Shown: in pieces, positions 17,681-27,077 of the stretch
Layout: every line of letters starts with the position of its first letter
Numbering within the stretch: position 1 is the first letter of the stretch
Source of the DNA: an uncultured Clostridia bacterium
GTDB taxonomy: Bacteria; Bacillota; Clostridia; Christensenellales; UBA3700
Direction of reading: 5' to 3'
Length of the DNA stretch: 64,000 nt
Assembly: GCA_947646415.1 (NCBI GenBank)
Contig: CANSGN010000002.1
Span: 62,001 to 126,000 of the forward strand
Notes under the pieces: model-generated
The model's database searches: none
What the model was told of the DNA's origin: nothing
Seen by the model: only the letters and a program-made list of their open reading frames with translations
Program-made: the position numbers and the translations under genes

Positions 17681-20600
17681 ATGTTTGAATTAAATAATTT
17701 CAGTTCTATCCAAATAGGAGTTGCATCTCCGGATAAAATCAGAAGTTGGTCTAAAGGCGAAGTTGTTAATGCCGAAACAATTAACTATAGAACACAAAAA
17801 CCCGAAAAAGGCGGTCTTTTCTGCGAGGTAATCTTCGGACCTTCTCGCAGTTGGGAATGTGCTTGCGGTAAATATAAAAAGAAAAACGAGGGCACTATTT
17901 GCGATAGATGCGGCGTTTTGGTAACAGATAGCAAAGTTCGTCGCGAAAGAATGGGACATATAGAGCTTGCTGCTCCTGTTTCTCACATTTGGTATTACAA
18001 AGGTACACCTAGTTCAATCGGCTTATGCTTGGATTTGGGTATTAAGGAATTGGATAGTGTATTGTATTTTTCAAGATTTATCGTTATTGACCCTGGTCAA
18101 ACGGATTTTGCATACAAACAAACTATCAATGACCAAGAATATCGTGAGGCACAAGAAAAGTTTGGTAGAGATAGCTTTAAAGCAATGATGGGTGCAGAGG
18201 CAATCAAAGAATTGTTAAAGCAACTTGATTTGGATAAAGAGGCAGAAAAACTTAAAAAAGAAATCGCAAAGAGCGAGGGTGCTAAAAAACTTAAATCTTC
18301 CAAAAGGCTAGATATTATTGAGTCGTTCAGAGTAAGCGGCAACCGCCCTGAATGGATGATTTTGGACGTTATCCCTGTACTTCCACCTGAATTGCGACCA
18401 ATGGTACCGCTTGATGGTGGCAGATATGCTACATCCGATTTGAATGATTTGTACAGAAGAGTAATTACTCGTAATAAACGTTTGAAAAAACTTATCGAGT
18501 ACGGCTCTCCGGATATCATTATCAGAAATGAAAAAAGAATGTTGCAAGAAGCTGTAGATGCTTTGTTTGACAACGGCAGAAGAGGCAAACCTGTTACAGG
18601 TCCGGGCGGACGTGAGTTAAAGTCTTTGACAGGTATGTTAAAAGGTAAACAAGGTCGTTTCCGTCAAAACTTGCTTGGTAAGCGTGTTGACTATTCTGGT
18701 CGTTCGGTTATCGTAGTAGGTCCGGAATTGAAAATGTATCAGTGCGGTCTTCCAAAGGAAATGGCACTTGAGCTATTTAAACCGTTTGTTATCAAAAAGC
18801 TTGTAGAGTTAAACTACTGCTTAAATATAAGAGTTGCAAGAAAGTACATTATGAAAGGTACTGACGAGGTATGGAACATTTTGGAAGATGTTATCAAAGA
18901 CCACCCTGTACTTTTAAACCGTGCTCCTACATTGCACAGACTTGGTATACAAGCATTTGAGCCTGTATTGGTTGAGGGTAGAGCAATCAAACTGCATCCG
19001 CTTGCCTGCGGTGCGTTCAACGCTGACTTTGACGGAGACCAAATGGCTGTTCACGTGCCACTAAGTTTGGAGGCTCAAGCAGAAGCTAGATTCTTAATGC
19101 TTGCAACAAACAATATCTTGAAATTGTCGGATGGTAACCCAATCGTTTCTCCATCACAAGATATGGTTATCGGTTCATACTATTTGACAATTCAAAAAGA
19201 TGCTATAACCGTTGACGAAAACAATAAAGAAATCAAAATCGATGCAGATAAGTATTGGGAAAATCCGTCTGCTTACAATTTGAAATGCTACCGTAGCTTT
19301 AACGAGGCTTTAATGGCTTATCAATTAAAGGAAATCGGTTTGCAAGATGTGGTAAGTATTCGTCATTCAATGGATATGGAAGTTGAAATCAACGGCGAAA
19401 AGGTTGTAAAACACTATCAAAAGAATATTAAAACTTCAGTTGGTAGATTTATCTTTAACGAGGCAATCCCACAAGATTTGAATTTTGTTAATAGATACAA
19501 TCCTGAACTTCCAATAAGTCAAGACAATAGTCCGGAAATGAATTTGGATTTGGAAATTGATTTCTTGGTTGGAAAGAGCCAACTTTCAAAGATTGTAGAC
19601 GCTTGCTTTAAATATAAGGGTGCTACAGAAACATCTGTCGTATTGGATAAAATCAAAGCACAAGGCTATAAATATTCTACAATCGGTGCAATTACAACAT
19701 CCGTGTTCGATATGCATATTCCTCCTGAGAAATATGAAATCGTTAAGGAAACCGAGCAAGTTGTTTTGGATATCGAAAAGAAATTCCGTCGTGGACTTCT
19801 TACCGAGGACGATAGATATAACCAAGTTATTCAAGCTTGGACAGATGCTAAAAAGAAAGTCGATAAGATTTTGGAAGCAGGACTTGGTAAATTCAATCCT
19901 ATCTATATGATGGCACACTCCGGCGCCCGTGGTAGTATGAGACAGATTTCTCAGCTTTGCGGTATGCGTGGTTTGGTTGCTGACCCATCAGGTAAAACAG
20001 TAGAATTGCCGGTAAAAGCTAACTACCGTGAAGGCTTGTCAGTACTAGAGTACTTTATTTCTTCTCACGGTGGACGTAAAGGTTTGGCGGATACAGCGCT
20101 TAAGACAGCTGACTCCGGTTACTTAACTCGTCGTTTGGTTGACGTTGCACAAGATTGTATCGTAAATGAGGAAGATTGTGGCGATACTAAAGGTTTTGTC
20201 GTTTCTGCTATTTTGGGTGCGGACAGCGATAAGCCTCTTGAGGGTATTGGCGACAGAATTAAGGGCAGATATTGTATGGAAGACATTATCCACCCTGAAA
20301 CAGGCGAAGTTTTGGTAAAAGCAGATACTTTGCTTAATGCAGAACAAGCTAAAATGGTTGAACAAGCAGGCGTAAAAGCCGTTCGTATAAGAAGTGCATT
20401 GTCTTGTAAGTCAAAACAAGGTGTTTGTGCAAAATGTTATGGTGCAAATATGGCATCGGGCAACATTGTTAAACTTGGCGAGGCTGTAGGTGTTATTGCT
20501 GCTCAATCAATCGGTGAGCCGGGTACACAGCTTACAATGAGAACATTCCACACAGGTGGTGTTGCTACAGCGGACGATATTACACAAGGTTTGCCTCGTG

Positions 20601-21391
20601 TAGAAGAGTTGTTTGAGGTTAGAAGACCTAAGGGCGAGGCAATACTTTCGGATATCCAAGGTACAGTGCTTCACGATAAGGATAACAGAATCATTACTAT
20701 CACATCCGATAATAACGATGTTAAAGAGTACAAGTACAATTACGGTCAAACTGTAATCGTTAAAAACGGAGAGAAAGTGGAGGCAGGTACTTCACTTACA
20801 AAAGGTTCGGTATATCCTCAAGATATGCTAAGGACTCGTGGTGTAAAAGGTGTTCAAGAGTATTTGATTAAGGAAGTTCAATCAGCATACTGTTCGTCAG
20901 GTGTTCACATTAACGATAAGCATACTGAAATTATTATCAGACAAATGCTTAAAAAGGTTAAGATTGAAACTCAAGGCGACACAAATATGTTACCGGGAGA
21001 TTTGTACGATATCTTTACTTATGAAGAAAACAACGAAAAGACATTGCAAAATGGTGGCAGACCTGCAACTGCAAAACGTACATTGTTAGGTATTACCAAA
21101 GCAAGTTTGGCAGCAGAGTCATTCTTGTCTGCAGCATCTTTCCAAGAGACTTCAAGAGTATTGACTTCCGCAGCTATCAAGAACAAAGTTGATAACTTAG
21201 TAGGCCTAAAAGAAAACGTTATTTTGGGTAAATTGATTCCTGCAGGTACAGGTATGAAGTGCTATCAAAATATGGATGCTAACTTGGCTCAAAGTCAAGA
21301 AATGGAAATTTTCGAGACAGGCGAGCATGTTGATAAGTTCGATTTTGATGAGGATGACGACTTGTTCTCACTTGGTGGGGATGAAAATTAA
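17681..21391 (+). CDS. rpoC: RNA polymerase beta-prime subunit
   Basis: This is the 1236-residue beta-prime subunit. The N-terminal zinc finger has Cys60, Cys62, Cys75 and Cys78 (CACGK...CDRCG). The catalytic magnesium loop NADFDGDQ carries Asp449, Asp451 and Asp453. The bridge-helix and trigger-loop region follow, and a second zinc site begins near Cys909 ([11 protein letters not shown]). The last 25 residues are acidic and hold DLFSLGGD, similar in style to the RpoB tail. Start after CGGAGG, 12 bases past rpoB. Confidence 0.98.
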   Translation: MFELNNFSSIQIGVASPDKIRSWSKGEVVNAETINYRTQKPEKGGLFCEVIFGPSRSWECACGKYKKKNEGTICDRCGVLVTDSKVRRERMGHIELAAPVSHIWYYKGTPSSIGLCLDLGIKELDSVLYFSRFIVIDPGQTDFAYKQTINDQEYREAQEKFGRDSFKAMMGAEAIKELLKQLDLDKEAEKLKKEIAKSEGAKKLKSSKRLDIIESFRVSGNRPEWMILDVIPVLPPELRPMVPLDGGRYATSDLNDLYRRVITRNKRLKKLIEYGSPDIIIRNEKRMLQEAVDALFDNGRRGKPVTGPGGRELKSLTGMLKGKQGRFRQNLLGKRVDYSGRSVIVVGPELKMYQCGLPKEMALELFKPFVIKKLVELNYCLNIRVARKYIMKGTDEVWNILEDVIKDHPVLLNRAPTLHRLGIQAFEPVLVEGRAIKLHPLACGAFNADFDGDQMAVHVPLSLEAQAEARFLMLATNNILKLSDGNPIVSPSQDMVIGSYYLTIQKDAITVDENNKEIKIDADKYWENPSAYNLKCYRSFNEALMAYQLKEIGLQDVVSIRHSMDMEVEINGEKVVKHYQKNIKTSVGRFIFNEAIPQDLNFVNRYNPELPISQDNSPEMNLDLEIDFLVGKSQLSKIVDACFKYKGATETSVVLDKIKAQGYKYSTIGAITTSVFDMHIPPEKYEIVKETEQVVLDIEKKFRRGLLTEDDRYNQVIQAWTDAKKKVDKILEAGLGKFNPIYMMAHSGARGSMRQISQLCGMRGLVADPSGKTVELPVKANYREGLSVLEYFISSHGGRKGLADTALKTADSGYLTRRLVDVAQDCIVNEEDCGDTKGFVVSAILGADSDKPLEGIGDRIKGRYCMEDIIHPETGEVLVKADTLLNAEQAKMVEQAGVKAVRIRSALSCKSKQGVCAKCYGANMASGNIVKLGEAVGVIAAQSIGEPGTQLTMRTFHTGGVATADDITQGLPRVEELFEVRRPKGEAILSDIQGTVLHDKDNRIITITSDNNDVKEYKYNYGQTVIVKNGEKVEAGTSLTKGSVYPQDMLRTRGVKGVQEYLIKEVQSAYCSSGVHINDKHTEIIIRQMLKKVKIETQGDTNMLPGDLYDIFTYEENNEKTLQNGGRPATAKRTLLGITKASLAAESFLSAASFQETSRVLTSAAIKNKVDNLVGLKENVILGKLIPAGTGMKCYQNMDANLAQSQEMEIFETGEHVDKFDFDEDDDLFSLGGDEN

Positions 21392-21402
21392 AATTTAATA
21401 GT

Positions 21403-21541
21403 TTCTATTATGAGTTGTAGGAGGGAACGGACCCGTTGAATACACAGCAACCTGAGCGTAAGGTGCTAAATTCCGCAAGACAAAGTCTTGACAGATAGAA
21501 GTTTTTTAAAAAGCTACTCTGTCAAAAGAGTAGCTTTTTTG
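21403..21541 (+). promoter_or_regulatory. SAM-I (S-box) riboswitch with terminator, upstream of metK
   Basis: The aptamer (21403-21500) has the S-box core: GGAGGGAACGGACCCGTTGA, CAGCAACC and GGTGCTAAATTCCGC, closed by P1 TTCTAT/ATAGAA. A terminator follows: AAGCTACTCT (21511-21520) pairs with AGAGTAGCTT (21527-21536), then six T. GACAGA (21490-21495) can pair with TCTGTC (21518-21523) as antiterminator. Binding S-adenosylmethionine should hold P1 and let the terminator form, lowering metK. The aptamer begins about 11 bases after the rpoC stop and I see no promoter between, so read-through from rpoBC, or a promoter inside rpoC, must feed it. Region 21542-21680 holds nothing else clear. Confidence 0.92.
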
Positions 21542-21639
21542 ATTAATATTAACATTTAGCCTTAATATTGATTTAGAATGATTAATTGATAGATATGCTT
21601 TATAAGTAAAATTATTTTAAATATATTTAAATTAATCGT

Positions 21640-21655
21640 TCAAAAATCGGTATTA
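21640..21655 (+). repeat. Interspersed 16-mer TCAAAAATCGGTATTA
   Basis: This is one of three exact copies in the window, in the untranslated region just before metK. The others are at 41242 and 53148. Confidence 0.6.
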
Positions 21656-21680
21656 AATGGTCGAAAAAGGAGAAAAAAGT

Positions 21681-22865
21681 ATGAACAAAAGATTGTTTAC
21701 AAGCGAAAGCGTTACCGAAGGACATCCCGATAAGGTATGCGATAAAATATCCGACAGCGTTTTGGATGCAATTTTGGCACAAGATAAAATGGCAAGAGTA
21801 GCATGCGAGACTTGCTGCAATACGGGATTTGTTATGGTAATGGGCGAAATAACTACAACCGCTGTAGTAGATATCCCTGCGATTGTAAGAAAAGCAGTTT
21901 GCGACATTGGTTATACAAGCAGTGAAATAGGATTTGACGGTAACACTTGTGCTATTATGACAAGTATTGATAAGCAATCCCCTGATATTGCTATGGGCGT
22001 AGATAACAGTATGGAAAATAAGGCAGGCGGAGATGCTTACGATTTGAATGGGGCGGGAGACCAAGGTATGATGTTTGGCTACGCAACTGACGAGACGGAA
22101 AGTCTTATGCCAATGCCTATTTATCTTGCACATAAGCTTACCGCTAAACTTACCGAGGTAAGAAAAAACGGCACACTTGCATATTTAAGACCAGACGGCA
22201 AAGCTCAAGTGACTGTAGAGTATGTGGACGATATTCCTACACGTATTCAAGCGGTAGTACTATCTACTCAACATAACCCAAATATTGCTATGGAGCAATT
22301 AAGGAAAGATGTAAAGAAATACATAATAGACCAAGTAATACCTGCAAATATGGTGGATGAAAATACAAAATATTTTATTAACCCTACAGGAAGATTCGTT
22401 ATAGGCGGACCTCAAGGGGACAGTGGACTTACAGGCAGAAAAATTATTGTGGATAGTTACGGCGGTTATTGCCCTCATGGTGGCGGTGCGTTTAGTGGTA
22501 AAGACCCTACTAAAGTTGATAGGTCGGCTTGTTATATGGCAAGACATATTTGCAAAAATATAGTTGCAAGCGGCATTGCAAAAAAATGTCAGCTTGATGT
22601 TGCCTACAGCATAGGCGTTGCAAAGCCTGTTTCTATGCAAGTAAATACTTTTGGTACTAGCAAATATACCAATGAACAAATAACTCAAATTATAGATAAA
22701 GTGTTTGATTTAAGACCAAGTGCATTGATTGATTATCTGCAACTAAGAAATCCTATTTATGCAAACTCTTCCAACTACGGACATTTTGGTAGGGATGGCT
22801 TTAGTTGGGAGATGACAAATAAAGCGGAAGAAATTAAAAAGTTAGCAAAAGAGTTGTTTGACTAA
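21681..22865 (+). CDS. metK: S-adenosylmethionine synthetase (housekeeping copy)
   Basis: This 394-residue enzyme makes S-adenosylmethionine from methionine and ATP in the cytoplasm. Family motifs are [20 protein letters not shown] at the N-terminus, [33 protein letters not shown] and [16 protein letters not shown]. The start at 21681 follows AAGGAG; an in-frame ATG at 21657 overlaps that ribosome site and the upstream repeat. It is controlled by the SAM-I riboswitch. A second, clearly different metK begins at 63778. Confidence 0.97.
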   Translation: MNKRLFTSESVTEGHPDKVCDKISDSVLDAILAQDKMARVACETCCNTGFVMVMGEITTTAVVDIPAIVRKAVCDIGYTSSEIGFDGNTCAIMTSIDKQSPDIAMGVDNSMENKAGGDAYDLNGAGDQGMMFGYATDETESLMPMPIYLAHKLTAKLTEVRKNGTLAYLRPDGKAQVTVEYVDDIPTRIQAVVLSTQHNPNIAMEQLRKDVKKYIIDQVIPANMVDENTKYFINPTGRFVIGGPQGDSGLTGRKIIVDSYGGYCPHGGGAFSGKDPTKVDRSACYMARHICKNIVASGIAKKCQLDVAYSIGVAKPVSMQVNTFGTSKYTNEQITQIIDKVFDLRPSALIDYLQLRNPIYANSSNYGHFGRDGFSWEMTNKAEEIKKLAKELFD

Positions 22866-22903
22866 TTTAATATTTCCATCAAAAATGTGGGTAAATTTTG
22901 CGT

Positions 22904-25126
22904 ATGTTAATAAAAGGAACGGTAGAAAAAGTGGTTTTTCGCAATGCGGAAAACGGATATTCGGTACTAACAGTCAGTGATTCTGTAATAAGTATCACTG
23001 CTGTTGGTGTTGTTCCGCCGATAAGCGAGGGCGAAGTAGTCGAGCTTGAGGGAGATATGATAACAAACGCAAAATATGGCGAGCAGTTAAAAATTACTAG
23101 TGCAAAAATTTGTTTGCCCGACAGTTTGGATAGCATTTCAAGATATTTGAGTAGCGGACTTTTTAAAGGAATAGGAGAGGTTACTGCCGATAATATAGTG
23201 GACGAGTTTGGCGAAAATACTTTTGAGATAATTGAAAAATATCCTGCAAGACTTACAAAAGTTAAAGGGATGAGTATTAACAAAGCTATTGCACTGCATG
23301 AATCTTTTATAGAACTTAAAGAAATGCAAAACACTATGGTCGGCTTGCAAAAGCTTGATATATCCTTAAATTTGTCACTAAAAATTTATAAAACTTACGG
23401 CAACAGCACTTTAAGTGTGTTAAATGACAATCCCTATAAACTTGTAGAGGATGTTGACGGAATAGGTTTTGTTACCGCAGATAGAATTGCTCAGGAGATA
23501 GGAATAAAATCGAATAGTGAGTTTCGTGTAAGGGCAGGTATAGTTTATTGCTTAAAACAGGCAGCTGCTAATAACGGACATACTTATCTTCCTAAAGACG
23601 AACTTGCAACAATGGTTTTTAAATTGCTTTGCCTTAACAGCGAAGAATACACTTACTTATTTGACAATGTAATCGAAGTTTTGGAAATAAGCGGCATAGT
23701 AGTTATTTTGCAAAGCGAAAGCCAAAAAATTATTATGTTTAACAGGTATTATTTGTTAGAGCGAAAAATTGCGGAAAGGTTGATTTCCCTTAACAATTCG
23801 CAAAAACAAATACAAACGGATATTCGTGCTGATATAAGCGAGTTTGAGGCGTTGAACGGGATTAAAATGCACGAAAACCAAATTTTGGCAATCGAAAATG
23901 CCGTAAGCAATGGCGTAAATGTGATAACGGGCGGTCCGGGAACAGGCAAAACCACTATCATAAAATGCATACTATTTATTTTTAAAAAGTTGCACCTTAA
24001 CACACAGCTCTGTGCCCCAACGGGAAGAGCAGCAAAAAGGCTTGCGGAAGCTTGTTCGGAAGAGGCAAAAACAATTCATCGCCTGCTGGATTTGAACTTT
24101 AAAAACGGTAAAGGATATTTTACTTACTCGGAAAATACTACTTTGGATGCGGATGTTGTTATTGTGGACGAAGTAAGTATGTGCGACGAGTATGTATTTA
24201 GCAGTTTGTTAAGTGCGATAAAGTTTGGCGGTAGGTTAATTGTAGTCGGCGATAAAGACCAGCTGCCATCGGTTGGTGCAGGTAATATTTTAGGGGATAT
24301 AATCGCTTTTAATAAATTGCCTATTAGCTATTTGACGTATATTTACAGGCAAGACCACCAAAGTATGATTGTTGAAAACGCTCATAGAATCAATAACGGA
24401 GAAATGCCGATAATCAAAAATGCGGAAAGTGACTTTTTGTTTTCCAACATAAAAGGGCAGGAGGCTATTGCAGATACCGTAGTTGATATGGTAAGCCGTA
24501 GGATACCAAATTATTTAAAAGTCGACCCTTATGACATACAAGTTTTGTGCCCGTTAAAAAAGGGTGTGAGCGGTGTTAATAACTTAAATGTTATACTGCA
24601 AAATTCAATTAATCCTCCCGCTTATGATAAAAAAGAAATCAGAATGGGAGAGCATGTTTATAGGCAGTTTGACAAAGTTATTCATATTGTGAACAACTAT
24701 GATTTGGAGTGGACTCGCGGGGACGAAATAGGTGTAGGAGTTTTTAACGGAGATATAGGTAAAATTATCGACGTAGACGAAAATGACGGAAAACTGACTG
24801 TCGAGTTTGAGGATGAAAGAGTAGCTGTTTATACACGTGATATTTTTGACCAGCTGCTACTTGCATACAGTATAAGCGTGCATAAGTCGCAGGGCAGTGA
24901 GTTTGATATTGTGGTAATTGTTTTGATGGGCGGAAGTTATACGCTAATGACGAGAAATTTGCTTTATACCGCAGTTACAAGGGCAAAAAAAATGAGTGTT
25001 ATAGTCGGCGACGATAAGCATTTGTATTTTATGGTGCATAATAATTACACCGCAAAACGGTATACTTTGCTTACTCAAATGCTTAACGAAGAGTATGAAA
25101 GACAAATGTCGGATATAGCCGAGTAA
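22904..25126 (+). CDS. recD2: RecD2-type SF1 DNA helicase
   Basis: This 740-residue 5'-3' helicase of the RecD2/TraA-like group lacks a RecBC partner and acts in DNA repair. The N-terminal region holds OB-like and helix-hairpin segments (SSGLFKGIGEVTADNIV, DGIGFVTADRIA). The helicase part has Walker A TGGPGTGKTT near residue 344, Walker B VVIVDEVSM, VVGDKDQLPSVGAGN, and the C-terminal SVHKSQGSEFD and TAVTRAKK motifs. ATG 22904 is chosen by homology; there is no clear ribosome site. It probably follows metK in one transcript. Confidence 0.93.
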   Translation: MLIKGTVEKVVFRNAENGYSVLTVSDSVISITAVGVVPPISEGEVVELEGDMITNAKYGEQLKITSAKICLPDSLDSISRYLSSGLFKGIGEVTADNIVDEFGENTFEIIEKYPARLTKVKGMSINKAIALHESFIELKEMQNTMVGLQKLDISLNLSLKIYKTYGNSTLSVLNDNPYKLVEDVDGIGFVTADRIAQEIGIKSNSEFRVRAGIVYCLKQAAANNGHTYLPKDELATMVFKLLCLNSEEYTYLFDNVIEVLEISGIVVILQSESQKIIMFNRYYLLERKIAERLISLNNSQKQIQTDIRADISEFEALNGIKMHENQILAIENAVSNGVNVITGGPGTGKTTIIKCILFIFKKLHLNTQLCAPTGRAAKRLAEACSEEAKTIHRLLDLNFKNGKGYFTYSENTTLDADVVIVDEVSMCDEYVFSSLLSAIKFGGRLIVVGDKDQLPSVGAGNILGDIIAFNKLPISYLTYIYRQDHQSMIVENAHRINNGEMPIIKNAESDFLFSNIKGQEAIADTVVDMVSRRIPNYLKVDPYDIQVLCPLKKGVSGVNNLNVILQNSINPPAYDKKEIRMGEHVYRQFDKVIHIVNNYDLEWTRGDEIGVGVFNGDIGKIIDVDENDGKLTVEFEDERVAVYTRDIFDQLLLAYSISVHKSQGSEFDIVVIVLMGGSYTLMTRNLLYTAVTRAKKMSVIVGDDKHLYFMVHNNYTAKRYTLLTQMLNEEYERQMSDIAE

Positions 25127-25134
25127 AATATATT

Positions 25135-25992
25135 ATGACTAAAGAAAAAGATAATAATTTGATAAAAAACAGTCAAAAATCGCAGCTAAACAATAAAAAT
25201 GCTGCCAAATCGACTAAAAATAGTTTTAAAGATAAACTTTGCGATTTAATACAAAGGTGCTTTTATCCCGATAGTTGCAGATGTATAGTTTGCGATAAGG
25301 AAATACAAACTGATAGTAAATATTGTTTATGTGAAGATTGTTTAAAAACATTTCTGTTTAACAATGGTAGGATATGTGTTAAGTGCGGTGCACCTATCGA
25401 AAACGAGGCATGTTATTGCCTAGAGTGCCAAAACTATGAAAAGGGATTTGATTTTGCAAGAAGCAGTTTAAAGTATGAGGGAGATGCCAAGCGATTGGTG
25501 CTTAACTTTAAATTTTATAACAACCGTTGGCTTGCAAAGTATTTTGCCGATATGTTATACGATACTTATATGCAAAACGGTATGGATGCGGATGTGATTA
25601 TTCCTGTACCTATTTCGCATAAAAGACAAAAAGCCAGAGGGTATAATCAATCATTGTTGATTGCAAAGCCTCTTGCGGAAAGGCTGAATTTACCTTTACT
25701 TACAAATGTGATAGAAAAAGTTAAGGAAAACAAACAGCAAGCCTCGTTGAGCTTAAGGGAAAGACGTGAAAATGTATTAGATGTTTATCGCGTTACCGAC
25801 AGAAATGCTGTAAAGGGGCAAACGGTTTTGGTAGTAGATGATATTTTGACAACGGGTAGCACTCTTGGAGAGATTAGCAGAAGACTTAAAATAGTAGGTG
25901 CAACCAAAGTTTACGGGTTGGTTGTCGCAAGCCCTAAATATATTGTTCCAAGTGAATATACTCAAGATAATCTTGATTTTGAAATACTGTGA
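25135..25992 (+). CDS. ComF family phosphoribosyltransferase-like protein, copy 1
   Basis: This 285-residue protein is of the ComFC type: an N-terminal zinc-binding double-zinc-ribbon (CRCIVCDKEI, YCLCEDC, CVKCGAPI, CYCLECQ) and a C-terminal phosphoribosyltransferase fold with PVPISHKRQKARGYNQS and the PRPP loop VLVVDDILTTGST. ComFC is needed for DNA uptake in competent bacteria, but the biochemical activity is not settled. The first 40 residues are polar and absent from copy 2. The ATG lies 8 bases after recD2 without a clear ribosome site. A paralogue follows directly. Confidence 0.92.
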   Translation: MTKEKDNNLIKNSQKSQLNNKNAAKSTKNSFKDKLCDLIQRCFYPDSCRCIVCDKEIQTDSKYCLCEDCLKTFLFNNGRICVKCGAPIENEACYCLECQNYEKGFDFARSSLKYEGDAKRLVLNFKFYNNRWLAKYFADMLYDTYMQNGMDADVIIPVPISHKRQKARGYNQSLLIAKPLAERLNLPLLTNVIEKVKENKQQASLSLRERRENVLDVYRVTDRNAVKGQTVLVVDDILTTGSTLGEISRRLKIVGATKVYGLVVASPKYIVPSEYTQDNLDFEIL

Positions 25993-26079
25993 TTAAGTAT
26001 CTTAATATAGCAATTAACACAGGAAAATAATTTTATAAAAGGATAAAAAATCAAAAAAACGTGCAAAAATCGTATGTAA

Positions 26080-26865
26080 ATGCAAAAAAATACAAGGCTG
26101 AGAGGCAAATTGAAGTTGTTATACGACAGGATTAAAATTATACTTGCGGGAGCGGTTTTCCCTGACGATTGTCGCTGTATAGTTTGTGATAAGGAAATAC
26201 CCAAAGGCAGCAAGTATTGCATGTGCGAGGATTGTACAAGAGATTTCCCTTTTAATAATGGTAGAATTTGTGTTAGGTGCGGGGTACCTGTAGGGACGGA
26301 AGCTTGTTATTGTTTGGAGTGCCAAAACCATAATAAAAATTTTGATTTTGTAAGAAGTAGTTTGAAATATGAGGGAGTAGCAAAACGATTACTAATACAA
26401 TTTAAGTTTTACGGGAAGCGTTGGCTTGCAAAATATTTTGGCGAAATGCTAACAGAAACCTATTTGCAAAACGTGATAGATGCACAGGTAATAGTGCCTG
26501 TTCCCATATCATACGAAAGAGAAAAGTCAAGAGGTTACAATCAGTCTATGCTACTTGCAAAAGTACTTTCGCGAAAATTGGGTTTGCCTATAGTATCGGA
26601 TGTTTTGATAAAAATAAAAGATAATAGGCAACAAGCAGCTTTGAGTGTAAGCGAACGGCGTGAAAATGTGGTCGGAACATACGGGATATTTAACAGGGAA
26701 AAAGTTAAAGGTAAAAAGGTTTTGGTGGTGGATGATATACTTACCACAGGAAGTACGATAAGCGAAGTTGCAAGACAACTAAAAATTGCGGGAGCAACCA
26801 ATGTTTATGGATTGGTCGTTGCAAGTCCTAAATATATGTTGCAGACGGAGAATTATGTAATTTGA
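26080..26865 (+). CDS. ComF family phosphoribosyltransferase-like protein, copy 2
   Basis: This 261-residue tandem paralogue of the preceding gene has the same order of parts: zinc cysteines CRCIVCDKEI, YCMCEDC, CVRCGVPV, CYCLECQ, then PVPISYEREKSRGYNQS and VLVVDDILTTGST. The copies are clearly related along the whole shared length, but many third-codon positions differ, so the duplication is not recent. No in-frame start lies further upstream, because a TAA immediately precedes the ATG, and no strong ribosome site is visible. Confidence 0.9.
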   Translation: MQKNTRLRGKLKLLYDRIKIILAGAVFPDDCRCIVCDKEIPKGSKYCMCEDCTRDFPFNNGRICVRCGVPVGTEACYCLECQNHNKNFDFVRSSLKYEGVAKRLLIQFKFYGKRWLAKYFGEMLTETYLQNVIDAQVIVPVPISYEREKSRGYNQSMLLAKVLSRKLGLPIVSDVLIKIKDNRQQAALSVSERRENVVGTYGIFNREKVKGKKVLVVDDILTTGSTISEVARQLKIAGATNVYGLVVASPKYMLQTENYVI

Positions 26866-26957
26866 TACATTTTAAGGAAAATTATCTTAAATTGTCAAAT
26901 TGCATATTTTTTTGCCTTAAAATCTTTTGTATTTAAAATATTATAATATTATGGTAA

Positions 26958-26986
26958 TTGACATATATAAAAATTTAGTGTACAAT
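26958..26986 (+). promoter_or_regulatory. Promoter of secA
   Basis: TTGACA (26958-26963), 17 bases, TACAAT (26981-26986). The leader is about 85 bases. Confidence 0.7.
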
Positions 26987-27077
26987 AAAAAAGTATAGGA
27001 AATTTTTAACAAATTAATTAAATGTTAGTGTTGCTAGCAAAAATGCTAAATCCAACAACATTAAAAAGAGATAAAAT

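Noticed and set aside
22860-22904. Leaderless recD2 from a TAAATT -10 box
   Set aside because: The gap of 6 bases fits, but no -35 box or extended -10 is found, so it was not counted with the three clear cases.
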